Shown here piece by piece: positions 54,253-63,400 of a stretch of DNA of 64,000 nucleotides. The position numbers and the translations under genes were made by a program. Under the pieces are notes generated by a model that was not told the DNA's origin, ran no database searches, and saw only the letters and a list, made by a program, of their open reading frames with translations. Within the stretch, counting starts at the first letter, position 1. Each line of letters starts with the position of its first letter. This DNA comes from Cellulomonas sp. S1-8 (GTDB lineage Bacteria; Actinomycetota; Actinomycetes; Actinomycetales; Cellulomonadaceae). The stretch spans positions 3,596,001-3,660,000 of the forward strand of contig NZ_CP110806.1 in assembly GCF_026184235.1 (NCBI RefSeq). The letters are read 5' to 3'.

Positions 54253-54591
54253 TCAGGTGTAGGTCGAGATGTCATACAGGGCGACCTCGGCGTTCCCCCG
54301 CGCGTCCGGGTCACTCAGCAGGTCTGTCAGTATGGGAATGAGTAGCTGATCGTCGACTGCCCCATGTATCCGCGCCAGATGCCCAACAGCGAGAGCCGCG
54401 ACCGAGCGGACCGATCCATCTGGATCGTGCATCAGTCCCGCGAGCTGTTCCTCGACCCATACCCGGTCAGGATCGCGAAGAGCGATGGCGATAATCGCCT
54501 CGCGCAGCGTGAGGAGGTCTCGCTCCGCGAGAGACCGCGCCAGATCCACGCGCCCGAGGCCTCCCGGCTCGCAGTAAGTCCGCCGACTCAT
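54253..54591 (-). CDS. HEAT-repeat immunity protein
   Basis: The 112-aa protein starts with an ATG that overlaps the stop of the toxin gene (ATGA). It has helical repeats such as VRSVAALAVGHLARI and DPDARGNAEVALYDIS, typical of HEAT-like immunity proteins. It should bind and block the colicin D/E5-like toxin domain encoded directly upstream. The frame is intact. Confidence 0.75.
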   Translation of the reverse strand: MSRRTYCEPGGLGRVDLARSLAERDLLTLREAIIAIALRDPDRVWVEEQLAGLMHDPDGSVRSVAALAVGHLARIHGAVDDQLLIPILTDLLSDPDARGNAEVALYDISTYT

Positions 54592-55565
54592 CGCATCTTG
54601 CCCTTCCTGTTGACCAGACCTGCCTGTTGGAGAGCGTTCTGCATCTGGTGATTCAGTTCATTCCACTGTCGCACATGCCCGTGGAACTCTCCCTTTCCTG
54701 GGTGAGTCTCGTCGAAAACCACAAACTCTTCGTTCTCCTTGTCGACCCCCACGCGCCGTGTCGTGTTGGGGCCGATGCTCACCGACTCGTCAAGAACCCC
54801 TTGACCGTTCGTCGGGCCTGGCGCGGCGTTCCCTCGCTGCGTCGGCCCGCGCTTCGGGCTGGGAACAAAACTAGGGCTCCGCGCGGACGCGGGACACGAG
54901 TCGTTGAGATCCTGGGCATCACTGATCGCCTCCCGAGACCCCTTGCCTCCTGGCAGCCTGTCGTTGTGGGTGACGACGTCAGTGCGGCCCGCAGTGACGA
55001 CGGTGTACGTGTGGTCGGTGTCGACCGTCAGGTTGTGGACCGGCGCGACGACCGTGTCGTGCTCGACCGCTCCGATCGTGACGGGTATGCCGTCCGGGTC
55101 GACGAGCTGGTCCCCGACCTGCAGGTCCTTGGCCGGCACCCACTCGCCGCCGGCCGTGAGGAACAGGTGACCGTCGGTCGCAGTGATCGTCTCGCCCGCG
55201 GGCGGCCCACCACCCCCCGACCCGACCAAGGTCAGGCCGACGAGATCCTTCGCGCCGTGCCCGGTGATCGTGGCGACCACCTGCCGGTGCGTCCTGGACC
55301 CGTCCGCAGCGACCGCCACGACCGTGTCACCCACGGCCACGTCGTCGATCGCCTTGACCGACCCGTCGGCCATCACCACACCCGTGCCCGGGACGAACGA
55401 GTTGCACGTCTCGGACTTCTTGTTCTCCGCCGCCTTACGCGCCTGGTCATTCGCACGCTTGGCGTCATCGACCTTCCGCGACGTACGCGAGGCCACCGTG
55501 CGCGACTGGTTCGCCGTCGCCTTCCCCGCCGCCGCGCGCTGCGTGCACGCCCACGGGATCGACTC
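54588..55565 (-). pseudogene. Orphan HINT-toxin cassette (colicin D/E5-like RNase tail), RHS part deleted
   Basis: The frame is open from 55565 (after TAG) to TGA at 54588. It encodes a short RHS-linker remnant (TQRAAA), then a join to the coil before HINT, the full pretoxin HINT domain (Cys in SETCNSFVPGTG to VVTHND), and a tail ending EFHGHVRQWNELNHQM ... NALQQAGLVNRKGKMR. The tail resembles the C-terminal RNases of the colicin D/E5 (BECR-fold) group that cut tRNA. The RHS shell needed for delivery is missing and no signal is present, so it is a silent donor cassette. The frame itself is intact to its end, with the immunity gene coupled. Confidence 0.78.
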
Positions 55566-55682
55566 CTAACCAACGTCGGTGCATCGTCGGACACCGACCT
55601 GACGCGAGCAGTATCCCGAAACAATGCAGCACGACGCGATCAGAGATCTGATCAAATCATGCTCGTCGACGTTCGTGACGCC

Positions 55683-56142
55683 TCAGTCGATCTGATCAGT
55701 CTCCCACCACCGCAGGGGCGTCACGCCGTCATTGTCATAGACGTTGCCGTAGTACCACTCGGCGGAAGGGTGCGAACGGGTGAAATCGGCGAGAATCGCT
55801 TCGATTGCAGAGAACCCCGCAGCGACCGGCACCGTGTAGACGGTGAGCGAGGGCGTCTGACCATCTCGCCGACCACCCAATGCACTCATTCGGCGGAAAA
55901 GATCGTCTCCCTGGTCTGCGGGGGCAAAGACATGGATGGCGAGATTCCCCGCTGCTGACCGGCCGTGCTCGCCTCGCCTCATCAAGCTCGATCACGTCGT
56001 CGGCGGCGATACCCTGTGCGAGACCGGGTGAGGCGATCAGGCGCCACCTTCCCTCACCCATCTCTTCGACGAGGACTTCCTCGTCGACCCGCTCGCCAGA
56101 CGTCTTTTCGGCCGCCCAGATCCGCATCGTCGTTGCTGCCAT
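55683..56142 (-). pseudogene. DUF4265-like immunity gene, frameshifted
   Basis: The ATG at 56142 shares its A with the stop of the HNH fragment (TAATG). The first frame reads MRIWAAEKTSGERVDEEVLV ... RWRLIASPGLAQGIAADDVIELDE. The continuation NLAIHVFAPADQGDDLFRRM ... SAEWYYGNVYDNDGVTPLRWW lies in a different frame after about 55960-55985. Together they make a DUF4265-like protein of about 150 aa. The break makes it inactive unless it is a sequencing error. Confidence 0.7.
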
Positions 56143-56399
56143 TAATCCGTCCTTCCGTACGGGGCACCACAGCTGCCCCGCTCGACGCACGACATGCCAG
56201 GCTTGGGTCTGCCACGGTTACCTGCGCTGAGGTTGCACGCGGCACCTTCGAGGCAGACATTCTCAGGGCTCAGGTTCCCACCCTTCGAGGTAGGAACGTT
56301 GCGGTGTCCGAGGTGCATGTTGGCGGGGTTGGTCGACGTCTGGCCGCAGCGCCAGCACTCGTAGACCCCGTCATCGACCGCGTCGATGAGAATGTGATG
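56142..56399 (-). pseudogene. HNH-type nuclease toxin fragment
   Basis: In the frame that ends TAA at 56142 the residues read YECWRCGQTSTNPANMHLGH, then SKGGNLSPENVCLEGAACN. Two CxxC-like zinc pairs and the GH-x-N-V and N...C elements are those of HNH-superfamily toxin domains. The 5' part is cut: upstream sequence belongs to a different ORF in another frame. Direct coupling to the DUF4265-like gene marks a toxin-immunity pair. Confidence 0.65.
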
Positions 56400-56599
56400 C
56401 GCTGATCGCCGAGACGCAACAAGTCCCGGAACTCCGGCAACGAGGTCGGAATACTCTCACCCACTGCCTCCAGCACGTCGACCAGTCCGGATCGAACTTC
56501 CCTCGCCGTCTGCAGGCCGGCGCCGAGAAGTCGGTCGACCACCACGACCGGGTCCACACCGAGCGCCCACCACTCGACGTACGCGTCCGATGCGCCCAC
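56400..56599 (-). pseudogene. Unrecognised ORF fragment, probably an immunity remnant
   Basis: From GTG 56599 the frame reads SDAYVEWWALGVDPVVVVDRL and continues to LPEFRDLLRLGDQR, after which it runs out of frame into the HNH fragment. The helical, Val/Leu-rich composition suggests the C-terminal or middle part of a small protein. The family is not recognised. The bases 56640-56720 upstream are AT-rich compared with the window and hold no gene. Confidence 0.4.
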
Positions 56600-56792
56600 C
56601 CCTGGTCAGGACTCGCACGTCGTGAGCGAGGTCCCGTCGCGACCTCCGACAATTTGATAGTACAATTATCACCGTTTCCAAAATCTCTGGTCGGCAACGG
56701 AGACAACGTTCGTTCTGTCGCAAGAACGTAAAACGAGTTGAGCAGCAGAATGCTGGGTTCCCGCGATTTTGCCACCACCCTCGATGCGCGAC

Positions 56793-57293
56793 CTACTCCC
56801 CCTCAAGGATCGCTCGGGAGTGCTCTTTATCAAGGATTGCCAGGACGCTTTCGGCAGCCCGCCAAGCGTTGTAGCGGTCACGCTCCCTCGCGACAACGAC
56901 GAGAGCCCAGTACCCTTTAATTGCTTCCAGGCGGCAAGCCTCGCGCAGATTATTTTGACGAGGTTCGGGGCTTAGGGGCGCCGAGCTGGGTCCAACCATC
57001 CGTCCGAGAAGGTCGAGCGACGACGCAAGAGCTGCGGGCTGGATCGAGCCCTCGGTTACGGCTGCAATGATGACAGACACAGCAGCTGGAGAGCAATCGA
57101 ACAGGTGCCCCTGCGACTCGACCACGTTCTCGAGTCTCTCATAGGAACCGTCGTCTGACTCCTCGGTTGCGAAAAGAAGCATCTCGAGGTCCCTGGCTAC
57201 CGCCGCCGCCTCCGGGCCACTTCCGGACTCCGTCATGTCCCAGTGGATAAGCTTCAACTGGCGTTGCGCGACCGATGAACTCACCTTCCCCAC
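56793..57293 (-). CDS. Immunity protein for the deaminase-like toxin
   Basis: A GTG at 57293 after GGAGGAG gives 166 aa; a second GTG at 57284 is possible. The protein is acidic, helical and without membrane segments (GYWALVVVARERDRYNAWRA near the C-terminus). It overlaps the toxin fragment stop by 13 bases, the usual coupling of toxin-immunity pairs. Family not recognised. GC content is lower than in housekeeping genes, which suggests transfer. Confidence 0.6.
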   Translation of the reverse strand: MGKVSSSVAQRQLKLIHWDMTESGSGPEAAAVARDLEMLLFATEESDDGSYERLENVVESQGHLFDCSPAAVSVIIAAVTEGSIQPAALASSLDLLGRMVGPSSAPLSPEPRQNNLREACRLEAIKGYWALVVVARERDRYNAWRAAESVLAILDKEHSRAILEGE

Positions 57294-57646
57294 GCTCCTC
57301 CCGCCTGGCCAGGTGTGCCTGGCGGAAACAGACCTTGACCAAACTGTGGCTGGCATACCCTCGCGCAGACAGGTATGACCTGCCAGCTTTCGCTAGCCGA
57401 CCCCTTCGGCTGACGCCAACCCATCGGCTCGGTCAGCCGTGCGTTCGGCACGGCGGCTCGTGCGACCTCCTCTGCATGGCGTCCGCCGATCTCGGAGGCG
57501 AAGGACCCGACCTGTCCCGTTGCGTCGTCATATGCACCGACGAACACCGCGGGGCGCTCCTTGTAGCGATCCAGCCCTTGCATGGCACTCCCCATCCGCC
57601 GCCAAGCCACCATGCCGCATGAGGCCGTAGCACTCCCGGCATCCAC
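57281..57646 (-). pseudogene. Deaminase-like toxin fragment
   Basis: The frame ending at 57281 encodes VFVGAYDDATGQVGSFASE, the motif GGRHAEEVA, then MTEP-like LTEPMGWR and a Cys-rich end (PVCARVCQPQFGQGLFPPG). HAE plus a later Cys pair is the zinc-binding pattern of nucleic-acid deaminase toxins (YwqJ-like). The N-terminal part is missing: upstream sequence belongs to another immunity gene fused out of frame near 57610-57646. Confidence 0.62.
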
Positions 57647-57924
57647 ACCTCCTGCAACCGAGTGTCCAGGTCTGCGACACGCTGTCGCACGTCAGCGGTC
57701 TCGCCGTACGCGTGCAGCGGTGGGGACGTCAGAAACTCTTCGAGGACCGACCGAGGACTTGCGTCGTTCAACAGGCTGTACTCATCTCCGACATACCCTG
57801 CAAGGACGTCGTCGACAAAACGGCTCCACCGCGCCATCGCAAAGATCGGAAGAATGTCTGCAGCTCGCCCGAGAGCACTGCGGAAGAGCCCGTCACACGC
57901 GACTACATAATCGGGCGTCAACAT
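57433..57924 (-). pseudogene. Immunity-type gene whose 3' end was replaced by the next cassette
   Basis: An ATG at 57924 follows AGAGGAC (an in-frame ATG at 57969 is possible). The first about 105 residues (MLTPDYVVACDGLFRSALGR to VRQRVADLDTRLQEVWMPG) look like a normal small soluble protein. From about 57610 the frame continues as an antisensical read of the deaminase fragment, so the natural C-terminus is lost. It probably was the immunity gene of the toxin tail that ends at 57953. Confidence 0.5.
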
Positions 57925-57952
57925 TGCGTCCTCTTGGGCGCCCTCGTGGACG

Positions 57953-58123
57953 TCACTCTCGGAGTGCATCTTCGAAGTATCGCATCCCGCGCTCGGGCCG
58001 GAAGAACGTCGTCACCCAGCCGCTGGCCGATCTCACTCCGAATTTCCGGTCGTATCCGAACCGGAGCACAGCACCGTCCCGCGCACGGATTCCGTCCATG
58101 AAACCCAGGCTGGCGCATCACAT
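57953..58123 (-). pseudogene. Toxin tail fragment of unknown class
   Basis: The frame ending TGA at 57953 reads FMDGIRARDGAVLRFGYD, then GWVTTFFRPERGMRYFEDAL. The VTTFFRP...YF ending is of the kind seen at the C-terminus of polymorphic toxins. The upstream part is cut by a stop just before 58123. I cannot assign its activity. Confidence 0.45.
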
Positions 58124-58143
58124 GACGGCTCGGTGTCGGCTTC

Positions 58144-58245
58144 CTACACCATTATTGCCACATATGAACCGTCTCCGAACTTCAAGCTGTCCAGGACGCC
58201 AATCTCAAGTGCCGCTCCGCGACTGGGCGCACTCACCGCCCTCAT
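58144..58245 (-). CDS. 33-aa ORF between cassettes, probably a remnant
   Basis: ATG 58245 to TAG 58144 encodes a short peptide ending LKFGDGSYVAIMV. It has no clear ribosome site. It is likely the end of a lost gene. Nothing else is seen in 58124-58256. Confidence 0.2.
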   Translation of the reverse strand: MRAVSAPSRGAALEIGVLDSLKFGDGSYVAIMV

Positions 58246-58256
58246 TCTCCGGTCAA

Positions 58257-58901
58257 CTACAAGTCGCGATGTTCGCGAAGCACGACCTCGCAACGATCGA
58301 GTAGAAGCATGGACGCGACGACGTCGACACCGGCTGAAGCATCGTCGAACTCACCGTAGGTTCGAGCTACGCACCGGGCGCCCTCAAGGAGCATCGCTGC
58401 TGCTATTTCGAAAAGTTTCCGACGGTCACCTCCGACACTTCCGAGTGACACAGGTGTCTGATCGCCCGATCCAATCAAGACTGAATCCAGGGCCCGACTC
58501 GCGACCAACGCCTCCGCGATGTTCGAACGCGCTATCTCAACGTGGCCATAGACTCTGGCGCGACCGTCGCCTTCATCTTCATGCCACCAGCGTTTCTCCC
58601 CCGCAAGACCACTGAACGCGCTCACACCGGGAAGTTGCCATGGTCCACTCAACTGGAGACGGCGGGCAGCCAGACGATTCGATACGTCGACGGACCCCAA
58701 CCTTGCGATGAGGACCCATGACGAGGAAGCGAGTCTAGCTCCCACGTCAGCAACCACGGCCGCGAACTCTGCAGCGGCCGCACTGACTCCAGCTTCATGG
58801 TCGGCACCGGGCACATCGAACGACATGACGCCGTACGAGTCGCCAAGCGCAGCGGCCTGAAGCGCGGGCCAGGAGTCCAACGTCTCGCGAGTGATGCGCA
58901 T
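58257..58901 (-). CDS. Immunity protein of the GRSGA-type toxin cassette
   Basis: The ATG at 58901 lies four bases after the toxin stop (TAG at 58906). The 214-aa soluble protein opens MRITRETLDSWPALQAAALG and has repeated Ala/Val-rich helices and strands. It shows no membrane segment and no known motif. Its position makes it the cognate immunity gene. The frame is intact, so it could still protect against kin that carry the active toxin. Confidence 0.65.
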   Translation of the reverse strand: MRITRETLDSWPALQAAALGDSYGVMSFDVPGADHEAGVSAAAAEFAAVVADVGARLASSSWVLIARLGSVDVSNRLAARRLQLSGPWQLPGVSAFSGLAGEKRWWHEDEGDGRARVYGHVEIARSNIAEALVASRALDSVLIGSGDQTPVSLGSVGGDRRKLFEIAAAMLLEGARCVARTYGEFDDASAGVDVVASMLLLDRCEVVLREHRDL

Positions 58902-58905
58902 GGTG

Positions 58906-59993
58906 CTAGTAATCATAGTGCGCACCGTCCTCCGTGTTGAAATGCGGCCCTCGATTCTGCGTCGGGTCGTCGGGGAAGACATGGCCTCCTGCGTCGTCTC
59001 GAATTCGCGCGGTGCGCGTACCACCACCCGGTGCAGGAATATCGAACTCGTACAACCTCCCGGGCTGGACATTCCCCTTCTGTCGAGATTGGGGAGCGTG
59101 CGGGTCGGGCTCATGCTCGCGGGAACGCCAGAGTCGCGCTTTGCTTGATTCAGCGCCCCCGACCGTCCCGCCCCGACCGGGGACAGATTCGATGGACGCT
59201 TACCCTGAGCGGGGCATACCTCGGCGTCCTGCGCACCCTGAATCGTGTCGCGAAGGCCTTTCCTACGCGGCAAGTTGTCGTTATGGGTGACGACGTCAGT
59301 GCGGCCCGCAGTGACGACCGTGTACGTGTGGTCGGTGTCGACGGTGAGGTTGTGGACCGTGGCGACGACCGAGTCGTGGTCGATGGCGGCGATGGAGACG
59401 GGCGTGCCATCGGGGTCGACGAGCTGGTCCCCGACGTGCAGGTCCTTGGCCGGCACCCACTCGCCGTCGGCCGTGAGGAACAGGTGACCGTCGGTCGCAG
59501 TGATCGTCTCGTCCGCGGGCGGCCCACCACCCCCCGACCCGACCAAGGTCAGCCCGACGAGATCCTTCGCGCCGTGCCCGGTGATCGTGGCGACCACCTG
59601 CCGGTGCGTCCTGGACCCGTCCGCAGCGACCGCCACGACCGTGTCGCCCACGGCCACGTCGTCGATCGCCTTGACCGACCCGTCGGCCATCACCACACCC
59701 GTGCCCGGGACGAACGAGTTGCACGTCTCGGACTTCTTGTTCTCCGCCGCCTTGCGCGCCTGGTCGTTCGCACGCTTGGCGTCATCGACCTCGCGAGACG
59801 TACGCGAGGCCACCGTGCGCGACTGGTTCGCAGCCGCCCTCGCCTGCTCCGCAGCGGTGTTCGCCTGCTTGATCGCAGCCGAGTCCGGCACGACCTTCGG
59901 ATTCCACTTCGGGATGTCCGCCAACGCCTTGCTCGCGGCCTTGAGCTTCGAATACCCCTCGATCAGCCGCTTGCCACCGCGGACGCGGTCATG
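58906..59993 (-). pseudogene. Orphan HINT-toxin cassette (GRSGA-type nuclease), frameshifted
   Basis: From 59993 the reading matches the RHS linker (EGYSKLKAASKALADIPKWN), the coil, and a complete pretoxin HINT domain, then the toxin start GRSGALNQAKRDSGVP and LPNLDRRG. At 59074-59077 one G appears to be lost: in the next frame the reading continues NVQPGRLYEFDIPAPGGGTR, then IRDDAGGHVFPDDP, NRGPHFN and HYDY, followed by TAG at 58906. This tail is the widespread GRSGA...PHFN-type toxin domain (probable nuclease). The RHS shell is missing, so this is a donor cassette as well as frameshifted. Confidence 0.78.
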
Positions 59994-60240
59994 GTCTGCC
60001 GCGACCGTCGCGTTGTTGGACCGGGCGCCGAACGCTCAGAGGTTCGACGCCACACGTCCGGCGAGACCCATCATCGCGACACGGCCTGCGACGCGTTCAC
60101 CGATCAGCCAACTGAAACGAGATGAACTTGTCGTCACCAAGGCGCCGCCTCACGTCCCGTGGTGCCGAGCTTCCGACCGTGGAAGGATAGCGATCTCTCG
60201 GCTACCACACCGCCGGCGTTCGCTCGAATCACCCCGCGAA
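59994..60240. other. Junction region between the first cassette and the RHS immunity gene
   Basis: Homology to the RHS linker stops abruptly near 59993. The sequence that replaces it (ATVAADHDRVRGG in frame, with a stop further up) is not recognised and may be the end of another lost toxin. No gene is supported in these 247 bases. Confidence 0.35.
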
Positions 60241-60492
60241 CTAAGCCGAGATTCCGAGCGCGAATGGGACGGACCGGTAGAACTCGCGATAGGCAGGCTC
60301 TTCCTCGCTGTCGGCGATACGCTCCACGAGAACGACGAACTCCTCGATGTCGGAGGGCGTCATCTTCTGCAGCTCATGTGATATCGCCTCCATGCCCGCT
60401 ACAGCCACGTCCGGATCGACCTCCGAGTCGTCCGAGTTCTCCAGCAGGAGAAGTGCCGCGAGAACGCTCCTGACGAGTGGTTCAGAGTTCAT
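60241..60492 (-). CDS. Small acidic immunity protein for the RHS toxin
   Basis: The 83-aa acidic protein starts at ATG 60492, three bases after the RHS gene stop at 60496. It has two helical stretches (VRSVLAALLLLENSDDSE, SDIEEFVVLVERIAD). Position, size and charge fit a cognate immunity protein for the REase-type toxin tail. No family is recognised; Imm52, common with this toxin class, is longer. Confidence 0.6.
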   Translation of the reverse strand: MNSEPLVRSVLAALLLLENSDDSEVDPDVAVAGMEAISHELQKMTPSDIEEFVVLVERIADSEEEPAYREFYRSVPFALGISA

Positions 60493-60495
60493 TCT

Positions 60496-63400
60496 TCATC
60501 CCGCGATCCTGACGCTAATCGTCGACACCTTGGCGTAGTCCAAGAAGCGATTGGCCGCGGCGGCGGCTTCTGCTGTGGGCAACTCCCATACTGCCTGATA
60601 CCCGTTGTAGGCCGCCACCCCGGCCTGTCGCCGGGCCTGGTCCACCGCCTTGGCCGTGAACATCGGGTTCGTCTTGCGGTCGATGATCTCAAGACCGTCG
60701 AGTCCGTCGAAGCGCGCAGTCACCACGCTTCCGTCCGCGCCTGGCATCACGAGCTGGGGGGCCATGGAACGTCCTGTGGCGGCGTTCGAGCGCGCACCCG
60801 GTGCTCCGGACTGATAGTCGTAGGCACGGCGCGACATCGACGGCCGTCCGGAACGGAGGTCGCCCCCCTCATCAACCCATCGGCAGCTGTTGGCCACCTG
60901 GGCCCCGCCCATGGCGTCACGGACGCTGTCGTTGTGCGTGACGACCGGGGCGCCGGTGGTGGTGGCGACGGTGTACGTGTGGTCGGTGTCGACGGTGAGG
61001 TTGTGGACCGTTGCGACGACCGTGTCGTGCTCGACCGCTGCGATGGCGACCGGCGTCCCGTCGGGGTCGACGAGCTGGTCCCCGACCTGCAGGTCCTTGG
61101 CCGGCACCCACTCGCCGCCGGCCGTGAGGAACAGGTGACCGTCGGTCGCAGTGATCGTCTCGTCCGCGGGCGGCCCACCACCCCCCGACCCGACCAGCGT
61201 CAGGCCGACGAGATCCTTCGCGCCGTGCCCGGTGATCGTGGCGACCACCTGCCGGTGCGTCCTGGACCCGTCCGCAGCGACCGCCACGACCGTGTCACCC
61301 ACGGCCACGTCGTCGATCGCCTTGACCGACCCGTCAGCCATCACCACACCGGTACCCGGCACGAACGAGTTCGTGTTGCACGTCTCGGACTTCTTGTTGT
61401 CCGCCGCCTTGCGCGCCTGGTCGTTCGCACGCTTGGCGTCATCGACCTCCCGCGACGTACGCGAGGCCACCGTGCGCGACTGGTTCGCCGCCGCCCTGGC
61501 CTGCTCCGCAGCCGTGTTCGCCTGCTTGATCGCAGCCGCGTCCGGCACGACCTTCGGATTCCACTTCGGGATGTCCGCCAACGCCTTGCTCGCGGCCTTG
61601 AGCTTCGAATACCCCTCGATCAGCCGCTTGCCCACACCGATCGCCTTGATCGCGACCTTCGCAGCCTTGAACATCTTTCCCCACGGCACCGCGTTCAACG
61701 CCGTGGAGATGCACGCCCCGACATCGCCCTCACTGATGCACTTCTTCGCATCGGTGTACCCGATCAGGTCCAGCACCAGACCGACGATCTCGTCACCGAT
61801 CTGCGCGACGAACGCCTCAGCCTCCTGAACCGCCTTCTTCGCCGCCGCACGCTGCGTCACATACGGATCGGTCGCCGTCGGCTGCGGCGCCCCGCTCAGG
61901 TGGTGCGGGCGCGGCTCCCTCCCCGTGGGGTCCGTCATCGCTGTCGGACGGTTCGACGCGTACGCGTACGACGACACCGCCGTCACCTGCCCCGAGCCCA
62001 CCACCGGGTCCACCGAGTCGAACCGACCCGTCCCCGTGTCGTAGTTGCGCGCCCGCAGGTGGTACCTGCCCGACTGCGTGTCGTCGCGGTACCCACCGGT
62101 GAACTGCATCGGGTTGCCCGGCGCGTCCTCCGCGAGCCGCTGCCCACCGGCCTCCAGGTCGGTGCCCCGCGCCCCACCGAACGGGTCGTAGTCGTAGGCC
62201 CACTGCGCCTCACCGGCCGCCGACACCACCGCCGATGTGCCGCCCAGCCAGTCCCGCACGTAGTGCGAGAACTGCTCCCCGCCCTCGGCCAGACCCAGCG
62301 GCGACCCGTCCGGCGCGTACAGGAACGAGGTCGTCCCCTCCCCGTCCGTCCCGGTCCGCGTCTCCGTCGCGATCGTCGGCAGCCCGCCGTTCACGTCCCA
62401 CGCCCACGCCGTCGACCCGGTCGCCCCGGCCTCGTCCGTGCTCGTCGACGACAACCGCATCCCCGCCGCGTCGTACGCGTACGTCGTGGACGTCCCGTCC
62501 GACGTCGCCGAGGCGAGCGTGCGGTCCAGGTGGTACTCGTACGTCTCCTCACCGTCCGACGTCAGGTTGCCCTCGGCGTCGTAGGTGTACTCCCGCGTCC
62601 CGGCCTCGACGTCCGGGATCCCGGTGAGCGTCCCGGTGACGGTCGTCTGCTCGCGGGTGAGCTGGTCGCCCGCGTCGTACGTCGCCGTGGTCGTGGCCTT
62701 GCCCGTCGCCGTGGTGACCGCGTGCGACGTGCGGTTGCCGACCAGGTCGTAGCCGTAGTCGTACCGCTCGGCGGCCGGCGCCCCCGGCTCGCAGCTCTGT
62801 GCGCCGTAGCAGGCGGACGTCAGGCGGTGCGCCTTGTCGTACGCGTACGACGTCGCCTCGACGACCTCCGGCCCCCCGGCGTTGCGCGTCTCCGTGATGC
62901 GTAACGGGTTGCCGACCGCGTCCCGCACGACGTCGTGAGCCGAGACGACCTCGCCCCCGGCGCGGGTCGTCGCGACGCGCGTCATGCGTCCCGCCGGGTC
63001 GTACGAGCGCTCCTCCGTCAGCCCGGTGGCCCCCGGGAACGTGATCGACGTGAGCTGGTCGGCGACGTCCCACCCGAAGCCGTACGTCGCCGAGCGCCCC
63101 GCGCCCGCCGCCGTGAGCGACGTCAGGCGGTCCGCGACGTCGTACGACGCCGTGACCGTGGTGCCGTCCGGGTACGTCCGCTCGGTGAGGTTGTCCTGGT
63201 CGTCGTAGCCGTAGGTGAACGTCTCCACCGCACCGCCGACATCGGTGCGCGTCACCTCGGACAACCGCCCGGTGGTGTCGAACTCGTGCGACCGCACGCC
63301 GCGCGGGTCGGCCATCGAGACGAGCCGGTTCTTGGCGTCGTACCCGAACGTGAACAGCTCACCCTGCGTGCCGAGCTTGCGGCTCACCAGCCGGTCGAGC

